Shown here one piece after another: positions 21,623 to 29,426 of a stretch of DNA of 31,822 bases (positions within the stretch are counted from its first letter, which is position 1; every line of letters starts with the position of its first letter). Position numbers and translations under genes: made by a program. The stretch comes from CAZRIT01 sp964600225 (GTDB taxonomy: Bacteria > Bacillota > Clostridia > Christensenellales > CAG-138), in assembly GCA_964600225.1 (NCBI GenBank), contig CAZRIT010000015.1:1-31822 (forward strand). The letters are read 5' to 3'. The notes under the pieces were generated by a model that had not been told where the DNA came from, did no database searches, and worked only from the letters and a program-made list of their open reading frames with translations.

Positions 21623-22777
21623 ATGATGGATGCGGAAAAAAGACATCGCGGACTATATCGTTTTTTGCGCCAAACGGCGGGCAGGATTGTCAGGCGGATG
21701 TTCGGCCTGACCAATGAAACGGTGCCCGTTGAACACGCGCCGTATCTGGTGCTGGCCAACCACAACACCGATTTGGACCCCGCGCTGATTGCCATGAGCT
21801 TTCCCGAGCAGATGTATTTTGTGGCAAGCGAGCATGTGTTCCGCAAGGGCTTTGCCTCGCGGCTGCTCCAATACTGGTTTGCGCCCATCTCGCGCGTGAA
21901 GGGCGCCACGGACGCCGTCGCCGCCATGGATATCATCCGCACGCTGCGCAAGGGCAAAAACGTCTGCCTGTTTGCGGAGGGCAACCGCTCCTTCAACGGC
22001 GTGACGGGGCCGATTTTCCCCGCAACCGGCAAGCTTTGCAAGGTATCGGGCGCGGCGCTGATTACCTATAAGTTCGAGGGCGGCTACCTGACCACGCCGC
22101 GCTGGGCATATACGCGCAGGAAGGGCCGCATGCGCGGCTACTGCGTCAACCAATATTCCCCCGCACAATTGAAGGCCATGACCGCCGACGAGGTCAACGC
22201 CGCCATCGAGCGCGATCTGTACGAGGACGCCTTTCTGCGCCAGCGGCTTAATCCGTGCGCCTATCGCGGCAGACGATTGGCCGAGGGGCTGGAAAACGCC
22301 CTGTTCATCTGTCCCAAGTGCGGGCGTATCGATACGCTTCAAAGCAAGGACGACCGCTTCTTTTGTGATTGCGGGCTGTCGGTGCGCTATACCGAAACGG
22401 GCTTTTTCGAGGGCGACGGCGCGCCGTTTGCAACCGTGCTCGATTGGGACAACTGGCAGCAGGCGCGCTTGACGGAGCTGATCGAAACCATGACCGAGGA
22501 AACGGCGCTGTCCGACGAGGGCATGGTGCTTTCCTGCATTGCCGAGGGTGTGCACCGCGACGAGGTGGTTGCCAAGGGACGGATGCGTATGTCGCGCACC
22601 AAGCTTTCCATCGGAACGTGGGCGCTGCCCGTATCCGCCATCTCGGATATGGCGCAGGTGGGCAAATCGCGCGTGCTGTTTTCGGCCGATGGCAAGCATT
22701 ACGAAATCGATTCCGAAAGGCCGTATTATTGCGGCCGCAAGTACTTTCTCTTTTACCAACAACTGCAAGCGAGGTAA
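21623..22777 (+). CDS. PlsC-like acyltransferase with C-terminal zinc ribbon
   Basis: A 384-residue member of the 1-acylglycerol-phosphate acyltransferase superfamily, which transfers acyl chains in phospholipid synthesis at the membrane. Motif I is NHNTDLD with His47 and Asp52 (HX4D), and motif III is 'FAEGNRSFNG' with Glu119. The normal catalytic domain ends near 200; here another 180 residues follow. They include a likely zinc ribbon with Cys230, Cys233, Cys248 and Cys250 (CPKC...CDC) and a strand-rich tail ('RMRMSRTKLSIGTWALPVSAISDMAQVGKSRVLF', split by a turn). The ATG at 21623 (or 21626) follows GGGAGA. First gene of a four-gene operon with spacings of 6 and 8 bases and one overlap. The exact acceptor is unknown. 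Confidence 0.88.
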   Translation: MMDAEKRHRGLYRFLRQTAGRIVRRMFGLTNETVPVEHAPYLVLANHNTDLDPALIAMSFPEQMYFVASEHVFRKGFASRLLQYWFAPISRVKGATDAVAAMDIIRTLRKGKNVCLFAEGNRSFNGVTGPIFPATGKLCKVSGAALITYKFEGGYLTTPRWAYTRRKGRMRGYCVNQYSPAQLKAMTADEVNAAIERDLYEDAFLRQRLNPCAYRGRRLAEGLENALFICPKCGRIDTLQSKDDRFFCDCGLSVRYTETGFFEGDGAPFATVLDWDNWQQARLTELIETMTEETALSDEGMVLSCIAEGVHRDEVVAKGRMRMSRTKLSIGTWALPVSAISDMAQVGKSRVLFSADGKHYEIDSERPYYCGRKYFLFYQQLQAR

Positions 22778-22783
22778 AACAGC

Positions 22784-24175
22784 ATGGATCTGTCGGCAGC
22801 CAACCATACGTTGTGGAATATCATCATTCAGTTTGGCATCATTGCCTCGGCCATCCTTGTGGCGACGTTTCTGCGCCGAAAGGTACCCGCCATCCGCAAA
22901 AGCCTGATGCCCACGGCCGTGCTGGCGGGCTTTTTGCTGCTGCTATTGCGGTCGGTGAACGTGCTGCGGCTGGATATCAACATGCTGGAGATGATGACTT
23001 ACCATGGCATCGCCATCGGGTTTATTGCGCTGTCGCTGCGCGTGACGCCCGAAAAGAGCGCCGAGGACAAGGGCAACCTAACCGCCATCAAGACGGGCGC
23101 GCTGATTGTGAGCACCTATCTGGTGCAGGCGCTGGTTGGCTTTGCCGTTGTGCTGCCGCTGGCGTACACGGTGATGCCAAACCTGTTCAAGGCGTCGGGC
23201 ATCCTGCTGCCCATGGGCTACGGGCAGGGGCCGGGGCAGGCCAACAACGTTGGCACCACCTACGAGGCGCTGGGCTTTGTCGGCGGCCGCTCGTTTGCGC
23301 TGGCCATCGCGGCGGCAGGGTATCTGTGCGCTTGCATCATCGGGGTCATCTACCTCAACATCCTTGCGCGCAAAAACCGTCTTGCGCGGCAGCGCTCAGG
23401 CGACGTATCGGGCTCGGTGACGGTGGATGTGTTCCAGGACAAGGACGAAATCCCCATCTCCGAATCCATCGATAAGCTGAGCATGCAGACGGCGCTGGTG
23501 ATCATTGTATATCTGGCGGGGTACTTGGTGACGTGGGGCATTACCTCGGGCCTGGCTGCGGTCAGCCCCGGCCTGGCCAACTCCGTATCGTCCATCCTGT
23601 GGGGCTTCAACTTCATCGTCGGCTCGGCGCTGGCGATGCTGCTGCGGTTTATCCTCAAAAAACTGCGCAAGAACCGTGTCATGACCCGCCAGTATCAGAA
23701 CAACTACCTGCTGTCTCGCATCAGCGGGCTGGCGTTTGACCTGATGATCGTTGCGGGTATTGCATCCATCAATATCGGCGATTTGACGGGGCTGTGGGTG
23801 CCGTTTGTCCTGCTTTCGATCGCGGGCGGCGCGGTGACGCTGGTCTATCTGCAATGGCTTTGCAAAAAGCTCTATCCCAACTACTACTATGAGGGCTTGC
23901 TTTCCATGTACGGCATGCTGACGGGCACCATCAGCTCGGGCGTGCTGCTGCTAAGGGAACTGGACCCCATGTTTGATACGCCTGCTGCCAACAACCTGAT
24001 TGTCGGCAGCAGCACGGGCATCCTGTTCGGGGTGCCGATGCTGATATTCATCGGCATGGCGCCCAAATCCGACCTGATGCTGTTTATCACCATCGGCGCG
24101 GCGACGGCCTATCTGGGGTTGCTGCTGCTGATTATGATCCGCGCGAAGCGCAAAAATACACATGAGGTAAAGTGA
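22784..24175 (+). CDS. GltS-like (ESS family) sodium:solute symporter
   Basis: A 463-residue membrane protein with 10-12 hydrophobic segments arranged as two halves around a hydrophilic loop (about 200-225, 'RSGDVSGSVTVDVFQDKDEIP'). The first half has the reentrant-loop-like 'LLPMGYGQGPGQANNVGTTYEALGFVGG', which corresponds to the GltS 'GGHGTA' region, and the second half has 'MYGMLTGTISSGVLLLRELDP'. ESS-family carriers take up glutamate with Na+; the deviation at the GGHGTA site suggests that the substrate here may differ. The start at 22784 is 6 bases after the acyltransferase stop and has an overlapping GCGAGG ribosome site. Confidence 0.75.
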   Translation: MDLSAANHTLWNIIIQFGIIASAILVATFLRRKVPAIRKSLMPTAVLAGFLLLLLRSVNVLRLDINMLEMMTYHGIAIGFIALSLRVTPEKSAEDKGNLTAIKTGALIVSTYLVQALVGFAVVLPLAYTVMPNLFKASGILLPMGYGQGPGQANNVGTTYEALGFVGGRSFALAIAAAGYLCACIIGVIYLNILARKNRLARQRSGDVSGSVTVDVFQDKDEIPISESIDKLSMQTALVIIVYLAGYLVTWGITSGLAAVSPGLANSVSSILWGFNFIVGSALAMLLRFILKKLRKNRVMTRQYQNNYLLSRISGLAFDLMIVAGIASINIGDLTGLWVPFVLLSIAGGAVTLVYLQWLCKKLYPNYYYEGLLSMYGMLTGTISSGVLLLRELDPMFDTPAANNLIVGSSTGILFGVPMLIFIGMAPKSDLMLFITIGAATAYLGLLLLIMIRAKRKNTHEVK

Positions 24176-24183
24176 CATAACAT

Positions 24184-25968
24184 ATGACGGTATTTGACGC
24201 ATTATCCATGCTGGGCGGACTGGCATTCTTCCTGTTCGGCATGCACCTGATGAGCAACGGCCTGGAGCGCATGGGCGGTAACGTCCTCAAGCGCACGCTG
24301 GAGCGCTCCATGGGCAGCCGCTTCCGCGCGGTGCTGATGGGCGCGGGCGTGACGGCGCTCATCCAAAGCTCCTCCGCCACCACCGTGATGGCGGTCGGCT
24401 TTGTCAACGGCGGCATCATGACGCTTTCGCAGTCCATCGGCGTCATCATGGGCGCCAACATCGGCACCACCGTGACGGCGTGGATACTGAGCCTGACGGG
24501 CATCGAGGGCAGCTCGCTGATTGTACAGCTATTGAAGCCCTCCTCGTTTGCGCCCGTGTTTGCGGCCATCGGCGCGGGGCTGGCGCTGTTTGGCAAACGG
24601 GAGCGGGTCCGCACGGTGGGCTCGATTATGTGCGGGTTTGCGCTGCTGATTTACGGCATGAACCTCATGAGCGACGCGGTGCGCCCGCTGGCGGCGCTGC
24701 CCGCGTTCGGGCGGTTTATGACGCGGTTTACCAATCCCGTGCTGGGCGTGCTGATGGGCGCGCTGGTGACGGCCATTATCCAAAGCTCCTCCGCCTCGGT
24801 GGGCATTTTGCAGGCGCTTTCGCTCACGGGCGGGATCACCTTCGGCATGGCCATTCCGCTGATTATGGGCCAGAACATCGGCACCTGCGTGACGGCGCTG
24901 ATTTCCTGCATCGGCGCCAACAACAACGCCAAGCGCACGGCCATGGTTCACCTGTATTTCAACATCGCCGGCACGGTGCTGTTTATGACGCTGTTTACCG
25001 TGCTCAACGCCATATTCCGTTTCTCATTCCTCTCGCAGCCGCTCAACCCCGCCTATATCGCCGTCATCCACACCGCGTTTAACGTGCTGGCTACGTTGGT
25101 GTTGCTGCCGTTTGCGGATTGGCTGGGCAAGCTGGCCACCCTGACCGTACGGGACAAAAAGAGCAAGGACGAGGAGCTGTGGCCGCTGGACGAGCGGTTC
25201 TTGACCATGCCCGCGTTTGCATTGGCGCAGTGCCGCAACGTCATCGGCCGCATGGCGGCATTGACCACCGAAAGCGTGCGCCTTGCCATTGGCACGTTGA
25301 CGACGTACGACGCCAAAACCGTTGACAGGGTATTGGAGCAGGAGGCGCAGATCGACCGCCTGGAGGATCGCCTGGGCACCTACCTGGTGCGGCTGGGCGC
25401 CAACGGGCTGGGGCAAAAGGAGAGCGTGACCTCGGGCATGTACCTGCACGGCATCGGGGATTTGGAGCGCATCTCCGACCATGCCGTCAACCTCACCGAG
25501 ACGGCCGAGGAGATGCACGACAAGCGCATTGCGTTTTCGGGCGCGGCGCAGAAGGAAATCGACGTGTTCATCGCGGCGCTGAATGAAATCATCACGCTGG
25601 CGACGGATGCGTTTGTGTACGAGGATGAAGCGCTGGCCAAGCGCGTGGAGCCGCTGGAGGAAGTGATCGATGCGCTGCAGGCGGAGATTCGCGCGCGGCA
25701 TGTGGACCGCTTGCAGCAGGGCGAGTGCACCATTGCGCTGGGCTTTGTGCTTTCGGATGTGCTGACCAATCTGGAGCGCATTGCCGACCATTGCAGCAAC
25801 CTTGCCGCCTGCCTGATACAGACGGCGAGCGAGGCGTTCGATATGCACGGTTATTTGGAACTGGTCAAGGCGGCGGATGGCAGCGAGGCGTTCCATGCGG
25901 ATATGCGCGCCTACTCCGAAAAGTACCGCCTGCCGCCGACGGAGGAGGAGACAGCACATGTCGATTGA
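24184..25968 (+). CDS. Na/Pi cotransporter family protein with PhoU-like domain
   Basis: A 594-residue membrane protein of the NptA/YjbB type. Two inverted transport repeats each contain the hallmark QSSS motif: Gln61 in 'ALIQSSSATTVMAVGFVNGG' and Gln200 in 'AIIQSSSASVGIL', each followed by 'GxNIGTT/TC' (90-96 and about 236-242). About eight or nine membrane segments occupy 1-315. A PhoU-like helical domain (about 345-575; 'HGIGDLERISDHAVNLTETAEEM' and 'LTNLERIADHCSNLAACLI', each split by long helices) carries the metal-binding E...D..N pattern. It moves phosphate with Na+, probably out of or into the cell depending on gradients. The gene starts 8 bases after the symporter gene and overlaps the next by 11 bases. 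Confidence 0.93.
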   Translation: MTVFDALSMLGGLAFFLFGMHLMSNGLERMGGNVLKRTLERSMGSRFRAVLMGAGVTALIQSSSATTVMAVGFVNGGIMTLSQSIGVIMGANIGTTVTAWILSLTGIEGSSLIVQLLKPSSFAPVFAAIGAGLALFGKRERVRTVGSIMCGFALLIYGMNLMSDAVRPLAALPAFGRFMTRFTNPVLGVLMGALVTAIIQSSSASVGILQALSLTGGITFGMAIPLIMGQNIGTCVTALISCIGANNNAKRTAMVHLYFNIAGTVLFMTLFTVLNAIFRFSFLSQPLNPAYIAVIHTAFNVLATLVLLPFADWLGKLATLTVRDKKSKDEELWPLDERFLTMPAFALAQCRNVIGRMAALTTESVRLAIGTLTTYDAKTVDRVLEQEAQIDRLEDRLGTYLVRLGANGLGQKESVTSGMYLHGIGDLERISDHAVNLTETAEEMHDKRIAFSGAAQKEIDVFIAALNEIITLATDAFVYEDEALAKRVEPLEEVIDALQAEIRARHVDRLQQGECTIALGFVLSDVLTNLERIADHCSNLAACLIQTASEAFDMHGYLELVKAADGSEAFHADMRAYSEKYRLPPTEEETAHVD

Positions 25969-26929
25969 ACGGGTCAGGGCATATTTTAAGGATTTGGGCA
26001 TGGAACGGCGCGTGTGGGAGTTTGAGGTATCGTCGGCCACGGTGGAGCTGGCCGCGCAGGCGCTGGGCGTGCGGCCCGCGCGCATTGCCAAGACGCTGTC
26101 GTTTAAAATGGACGATGGCTGCATCCTCATCGTTGCCGCGGGCGACGCCAGAATCGATAACGCCAAGTACAAGGCGCGGTTCCATACCAAGGCCAAGATG
26201 CTGGCGTTTGACGAGGTGGAGCCGTTGACGGGCTCCGCTGTGGGCGGGGTGTGCCCCTTTGCGCTGCCCAAGCCCGTGCCCGTCTATCTGGATGTGTCGC
26301 TCAAACGCTTCCACACGGTGTTTCCCGCCTGCGGTAGCGACAACAGCGCCATCGAGCTGACCAATGACGAGCTGTACCGCTATGCCCGCGCCGAGGCGTG
26401 GATCGACGTATGCAAGGATTGGGAGCCGGGCGATGAGCCCGATTATATCCAAACACCGTTTACCGACGATCTTGCGCTCACCGACGGGGAAATCCGCTTA
26501 CAGTTGACCGAAACCGTGCCCGCGGACGAAAAAACGGGCTATGTGCCCGCTTATCGGTTCCAAATTGTGCGCGTGGGTGATGAACAAGCCGTGGGCGAGG
26601 CGGATCTCAGGCTGGGCTATGTCCGCAACCTCTACTTTGGCGGCAACATCGGCTATTCCGTTTCGGAGGCGTACCGCGGCAACCGCTACGCCAAAAAGGC
26701 CGTCATGCTGCTGCTGGAGCTGGCCAGACGCCACAACATGCCGTATGTGATCATTTCCTGCGCGCCCGATAACATCGCCTCCGTGCGCACCATCGAGGCG
26801 GCGGGCGGACGGCTGATGGAAACGGCGGTGCTGCCAAGCTATGCACAGATGTACCGTGAAGGCCGCCGCGGGGAGGAACGCATCTATCGATTCGACCTGA
26901 CCGATGCGGCGGGCGCCTTCGGGGCATAG
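25958..26929 (+). CDS. YbaK/EbsC aminoacyl-tRNA deacylase fused to GNAT acetyltransferase
   Basis: A 323-residue two-domain protein. Residues 1-152 form a YbaK/ProX-type editing domain; Lys45 in 'RIAKTLSFKMDD' matches the catalytic lysine of YbaK, and 'GGVCPFALPKPVPVYLD' is the family's second motif. Such domains remove wrong amino acids from tRNA. Residues about 158-323 form a GNAT domain: 'GGNIGYSVSEAYRGNRYAKKAVMLLLELAR' contains the acetyl-CoA loop (Arg240-Gly-Asn-Arg-Tyr-Ala245), followed by 'CAPDNIASVRTIEAAGG'. The ATG at 25958 overlaps the end of the NptA gene and follows a GGAGGAGG ribosome site. No stop codon separates the domains. The acetylation target is unknown; a link to tRNA quality control is inference. 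Confidence 0.9.
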   Translation: MSIERVRAYFKDLGMERRVWEFEVSSATVELAAQALGVRPARIAKTLSFKMDDGCILIVAAGDARIDNAKYKARFHTKAKMLAFDEVEPLTGSAVGGVCPFALPKPVPVYLDVSLKRFHTVFPACGSDNSAIELTNDELYRYARAEAWIDVCKDWEPGDEPDYIQTPFTDDLALTDGEIRLQLTETVPADEKTGYVPAYRFQIVRVGDEQAVGEADLRLGYVRNLYFGGNIGYSVSEAYRGNRYAKKAVMLLLELARRHNMPYVIISCAPDNIASVRTIEAAGGRLMETAVLPSYAQMYREGRRGEERIYRFDLTDAAGAFGA

Positions 26930-26938
26930 CGGGGCAGA

Positions 26939-27307
26939 TTACTCCGCGCTTTCCTCCAACGGATACCTTAACGCGCAGTCGTGTTCATCCCACAGCCGCT
27001 CCATGTTGTAGTAGCGGCGTTCCTCGGGATGGAACAGGTGCACCAGAATATCCCCGAAATCCAGCACAATCCAACGCCCCTCGGCGTACCCCTCGCGACG
27101 GCGCAGCGACAGCCCGAACGCGGGGGCTTTTTCTTCCACCTCGTCGCATAGGGCCTTTACCTGCGTGCTCACGCGCCCGCTGGCAATGATGAACCAGTCG
27201 GCAATGATGGTTTTGTCGTCCACGCGGATGGCGACCACGTCGAGCGCCTTCTTGTCGCACAGCACCTCGCAGATTTGATCCACCTGTTTTCTGATTGCTT
27301 CGTTCAA
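26939..27307 (-). CDS. rsfS: Ribosome silencing factor RsfS
   Basis: A 122-residue member of the RsfS/Iojap family. It binds ribosomal protein uL14 on the large subunit and blocks subunit joining when nutrients run low. Conserved stretches are 'ALDVVAIRVDD', 'IADWFIIASGRVSTQVKALCDEVEEK', 'REGYAEGRWIVLDFGDILVHLFHPEERRYYNMERLWDE' (each interrupted here as separate motifs). The length is typical. It starts inside the stop of the NadD-YqeK gene (ATGA, 4-base overlap), the standard nadD-yqeK-rsfS order of Firmicutes. Convergent with the YbaK-GNAT gene, only 9 bases away; no terminator hairpin is evident in that gap. Confidence 0.96.
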   Translation of the reverse strand: MNEAIRKQVDQICEVLCDKKALDVVAIRVDDKTIIADWFIIASGRVSTQVKALCDEVEEKAPAFGLSLRRREGYAEGRWIVLDFGDILVHLFHPEERRYYNMERLWDEHDCALRYPLEESAE

Positions 27308-28449
27308 TCGTTTCCCTCCGTATTCTGATAGTATTCATAAGCCCGCAGCGATGCGGGATGGCAAGCGTATCCGCGCTGCTCAACCAGCAGCAGCGTGCGT
27401 TCGAGCGCCATGCGCATGGCGCTGTCGAGCCCATTCGCAACCCGTTCCCGCAGCGCTTCCACGCCGTCAAACGTGCGGTTGGGCTCGATAACATCGGCAA
27501 GGTAGATGATCTGCTCCAATACCGTCATGCCCGCGTCGGCCGTGCAGTGCAGCCGAATGGCGCGCAGCACCGCCTGATCGGTTACGCCGAACGCGTTTTT
27601 GGCCACAACGGCCCCCGCAAACGCGTGCAGCACGGGTATTATCCCCGTATCGTCGCCCGAGAGCACCTCCAGCACGGCGCTCGGCAGGCGCTTGGCGCAA
27701 TCGTGCAGCAACGCAGCCAACTGTGCCTGCATGGGGTCGGCATGGCAGTCTTCGGCCAGCTTGGCCGCGGCGCGCACCGTGCCCATGGTGTGCACGAACC
27801 GCTCCCGCTCGATCATGCCTTTGAGGCGTTGCTGCTTGCTGCGCACATCGGGCGCAAAGTACAGCCCGTGCTCATAGCAGTAGCGTTCCACGGCGGCGGG
27901 CAGACATCCCTCAATCGGCAAACCCGCTTCCAGCCGATCGCGCAGCATCGTGGAGGAAAGCTTGTCCGCGGCGGCGGGCAGCATGGTGATGCGTGCGCCG
28001 TGCACGGTGCGCAGCTTGTCCGCGGCGGCAGCGTCGGTGCTTTCCTGCCCGCGCCGCGGCATGCACGCAATGGAGGCAAGCCGCAAAATCTCGTCGGGAC
28101 GCCGCCATGTGGGCAGGTCCAGCAGCATATCGCTGCCGACGATGAGGAACAGCTCGGCATCGGGATATTGCTCGTGCAGCGTCAACAGCGTATCGACGGT
28201 ATAGCTCACGCCGCCGCGCCGTATCTCCAGATCGCTTGCGGAAACGTTCGGTTCGGTTTCGGCGGCCAGCGCCGTCATGCGCAGCCGATGCGCGGCGGAG
28301 ACGTGGCCGTCCACGTCCTTGTGCGGCGGGTCGGCCGCCACAACCAGCAGCACCTTGTCCAGGTGCAATGCGTCGCGCGCGGCGGCGGCCATTTGCAGGT
28401 GCGCGTTGTGGATGGGGTTGAAGGTTCCGCCGAGTATGCCCAGGCGCAT
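27304..28449 (-). CDS. nadD: NadD nicotinate-nucleotide adenylyltransferase fused to YqeK HD phosphohydrolase
   Basis: A 381-residue fusion. Residues 1-200 are NadD, which makes deamido-NAD from nicotinate mononucleotide and ATP: 'GILGGTFNPIHNAHL' with His14 and His17, 'VSYTVDTL', 'LIVGSDMLLDLPTWRRPDEI' and the closing SSTMLR (165-170). Residues about 205-381 are a YqeK-type HD domain, known to hydrolyse diadenosine tetraphosphate: His220, His249-Asp250 ('LLHDCAKR') and 'RAIRLHCTADAGMTVLEQIIYLADVIEPNR'. The usual nucleotide motif reads HNGH; here it is HNAH, a mild variant. The ATG at 28449 follows AAAGGAG. Fusion of the two otherwise adjacent genes is seen in some Clostridia. Confidence 0.95.
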   Translation of the reverse strand: MRLGILGGTFNPIHNAHLQMAAAARDALHLDKVLLVVAADPPHKDVDGHVSAAHRLRMTALAAETEPNVSASDLEIRRGGVSYTVDTLLTLHEQYPDAELFLIVGSDMLLDLPTWRRPDEILRLASIACMPRRGQESTDAAAADKLRTVHGARITMLPAAADKLSSTMLRDRLEAGLPIEGCLPAAVERYCYEHGLYFAPDVRSKQQRLKGMIERERFVHTMGTVRAAAKLAEDCHADPMQAQLAALLHDCAKRLPSAVLEVLSGDDTGIIPVLHAFAGAVVAKNAFGVTDQAVLRAIRLHCTADAGMTVLEQIIYLADVIEPNRTFDGVEALRERVANGLDSAMRMALERTLLLVEQRGYACHPASLRAYEYYQNTEGND

Positions 28450-28469
28450 GCGTGTCTCCTTTGTCGAAA

Positions 28470-28515
28470 TCGTGTTGGGATATATTCATCTATAGTATAG
28501 TATATTTCCCGCAAA
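28470..28515. promoter_or_regulatory. Divergent promoter region, A/T-rich
   Basis: Between the NadD-YqeK gene (-) and the membrane protein gene (+) lies an A/T-rich stretch with repeated TATAGTATAGTATAT (28490-28504). On the + strand TTGGGA (28474-28479) and TAGTAT are about 17 bases apart; on the minus strand TATACT occurs twice. Hexamers are imperfect, so only the general assignment is supported. Confidence 0.4.
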
Positions 28516-28533
28516 AAGGGAAAGCATTTGTGC

Positions 28534-29343
28534 ATGGAAAGCAGATTGAACCAACGCGATTTGAATCGCTATCTCAAACGCCGCCAAAGCGGCGGGCGCG
28601 GCGCGTTTGCGCGCATTGTGGACGCGATGGGGCTGCGCATCGTCCTGTTTGCGGGCGCGTACCTGTTTTTACGCCCGCGCACAACCGACGCGCTGCCCGC
28701 GCTGATCATGTCGGCAACGTTTCTGGGACTATGCATGATTGTGATGCGGATTTGGCGCGAGATCGGCACGGAGCGGTTTGCCAAAAGGGAGTATGCGCGC
28801 ATCCGCAAGGTGTTGCTAAACGACCGATTGCTGCTGATGAACGAGCGAAAGCTTGGCGCGCTGGCAAAGGAACTTTGCAATGACGGGGAGACGTTTGTGC
28901 TCATCGGCAGCGTCAAGCCCGCCGATGCGGATGCGCTGCTGACGGCCGTACGCCGATACGGGGCGGACAAGCGCCTGTGCGTGTGCGCGCTCAACGGCTT
29001 TGACCCATCGGCGGAGTCCGCCGCCATGCGCATGTACGAACGCATCCGATTGTCCGATGCGGCGGCGCTGTACAAGGCCGTGGCTGTGGCCGCGCCCGTC
29101 ACCGAACGGGATATCGAAGGGTATATCGCGGCCGAGCTGGCGGCCGATCGGCGGCGGAGGGCGCAGTTTCGCGCGCTCAGGATGGACCCGAACGGCGCCA
29201 AGCGGTACCTGTGGACGGCCGTTTCGCTGATCGTGCTGTCGTTTTTTACGCGCTATGCGCTCTACTGCCGCCTGCTCGCGGGCCTGTGCCTGTCGCTGAT
29301 GAGCCTGGCGTATTTCACCCGCTCACAAAGGGACGCCGCCTGA
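28534..29343 (+). CDS. Unrecognised membrane protein with four hydrophobic segments
   Basis: A 269-residue protein I do not recognise. A basic start (1-28) precedes two membrane segments (about 32-50 and 54-74), then a soluble middle domain of about 145 residues, then two more segments near the C-terminus (about 226-243 and 245-260). The middle has strands and helices in the order 'FVLIGSVKPADADALLTAVRRYGADKRLCVCALNGFDPSAES' then 'IRLSDAAALYKAV', an alternating pattern that could be a small alpha/beta or nuclease-like fold, but no catalytic motif is evident. The ATG at 28534 is chosen over a TTG two codons earlier; the ribosome site (AAAAAGGG) is weak and far. Transcribed divergently from nadD. 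Confidence 0.75.
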   Translation: MESRLNQRDLNRYLKRRQSGGRGAFARIVDAMGLRIVLFAGAYLFLRPRTTDALPALIMSATFLGLCMIVMRIWREIGTERFAKREYARIRKVLLNDRLLLMNERKLGALAKELCNDGETFVLIGSVKPADADALLTAVRRYGADKRLCVCALNGFDPSAESAAMRMYERIRLSDAAALYKAVAVAAPVTERDIEGYIAAELAADRRRRAQFRALRMDPNGAKRYLWTAVSLIVLSFFTRYALYCRLLAGLCLSLMSLAYFTRSQRDAA

Positions 29344-29373
29344 CATAGTATGGTGGGGTGAGCGCACCAAGCT

Positions 29374-29394
29374 AAGCCCCGCACGGGGTTTTGC
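29374..29394 (+). terminator. Weak terminator after the membrane protein gene
   Basis: AAGCCCC (29374-29380) pairs with GGGGTTT (29385-29391), including one G-T pair, around GCAC, and runs into TTTTGCTT. The stem is short, so termination may be partial and the next gene may still be read. Confidence 0.5.
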
Positions 29395-29426
29395 TTGCAT
29401 TGCGCAGTCGGAGCGGAGGAAACGGC

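Noticed and set aside
20140..22041. A 633-codon open frame on the minus strand across the GH2 and acyltransferase genes
   Set aside because: It is antisense to two genes with clear catalytic motifs, has no ribosome site and an Arg/His/Ala-rich composition typical of antisense frames in G+C-rich DNA. The same applies to the long minus frames at 18642-19820, 2546-3532, 21653-22807 and 25024-26271.
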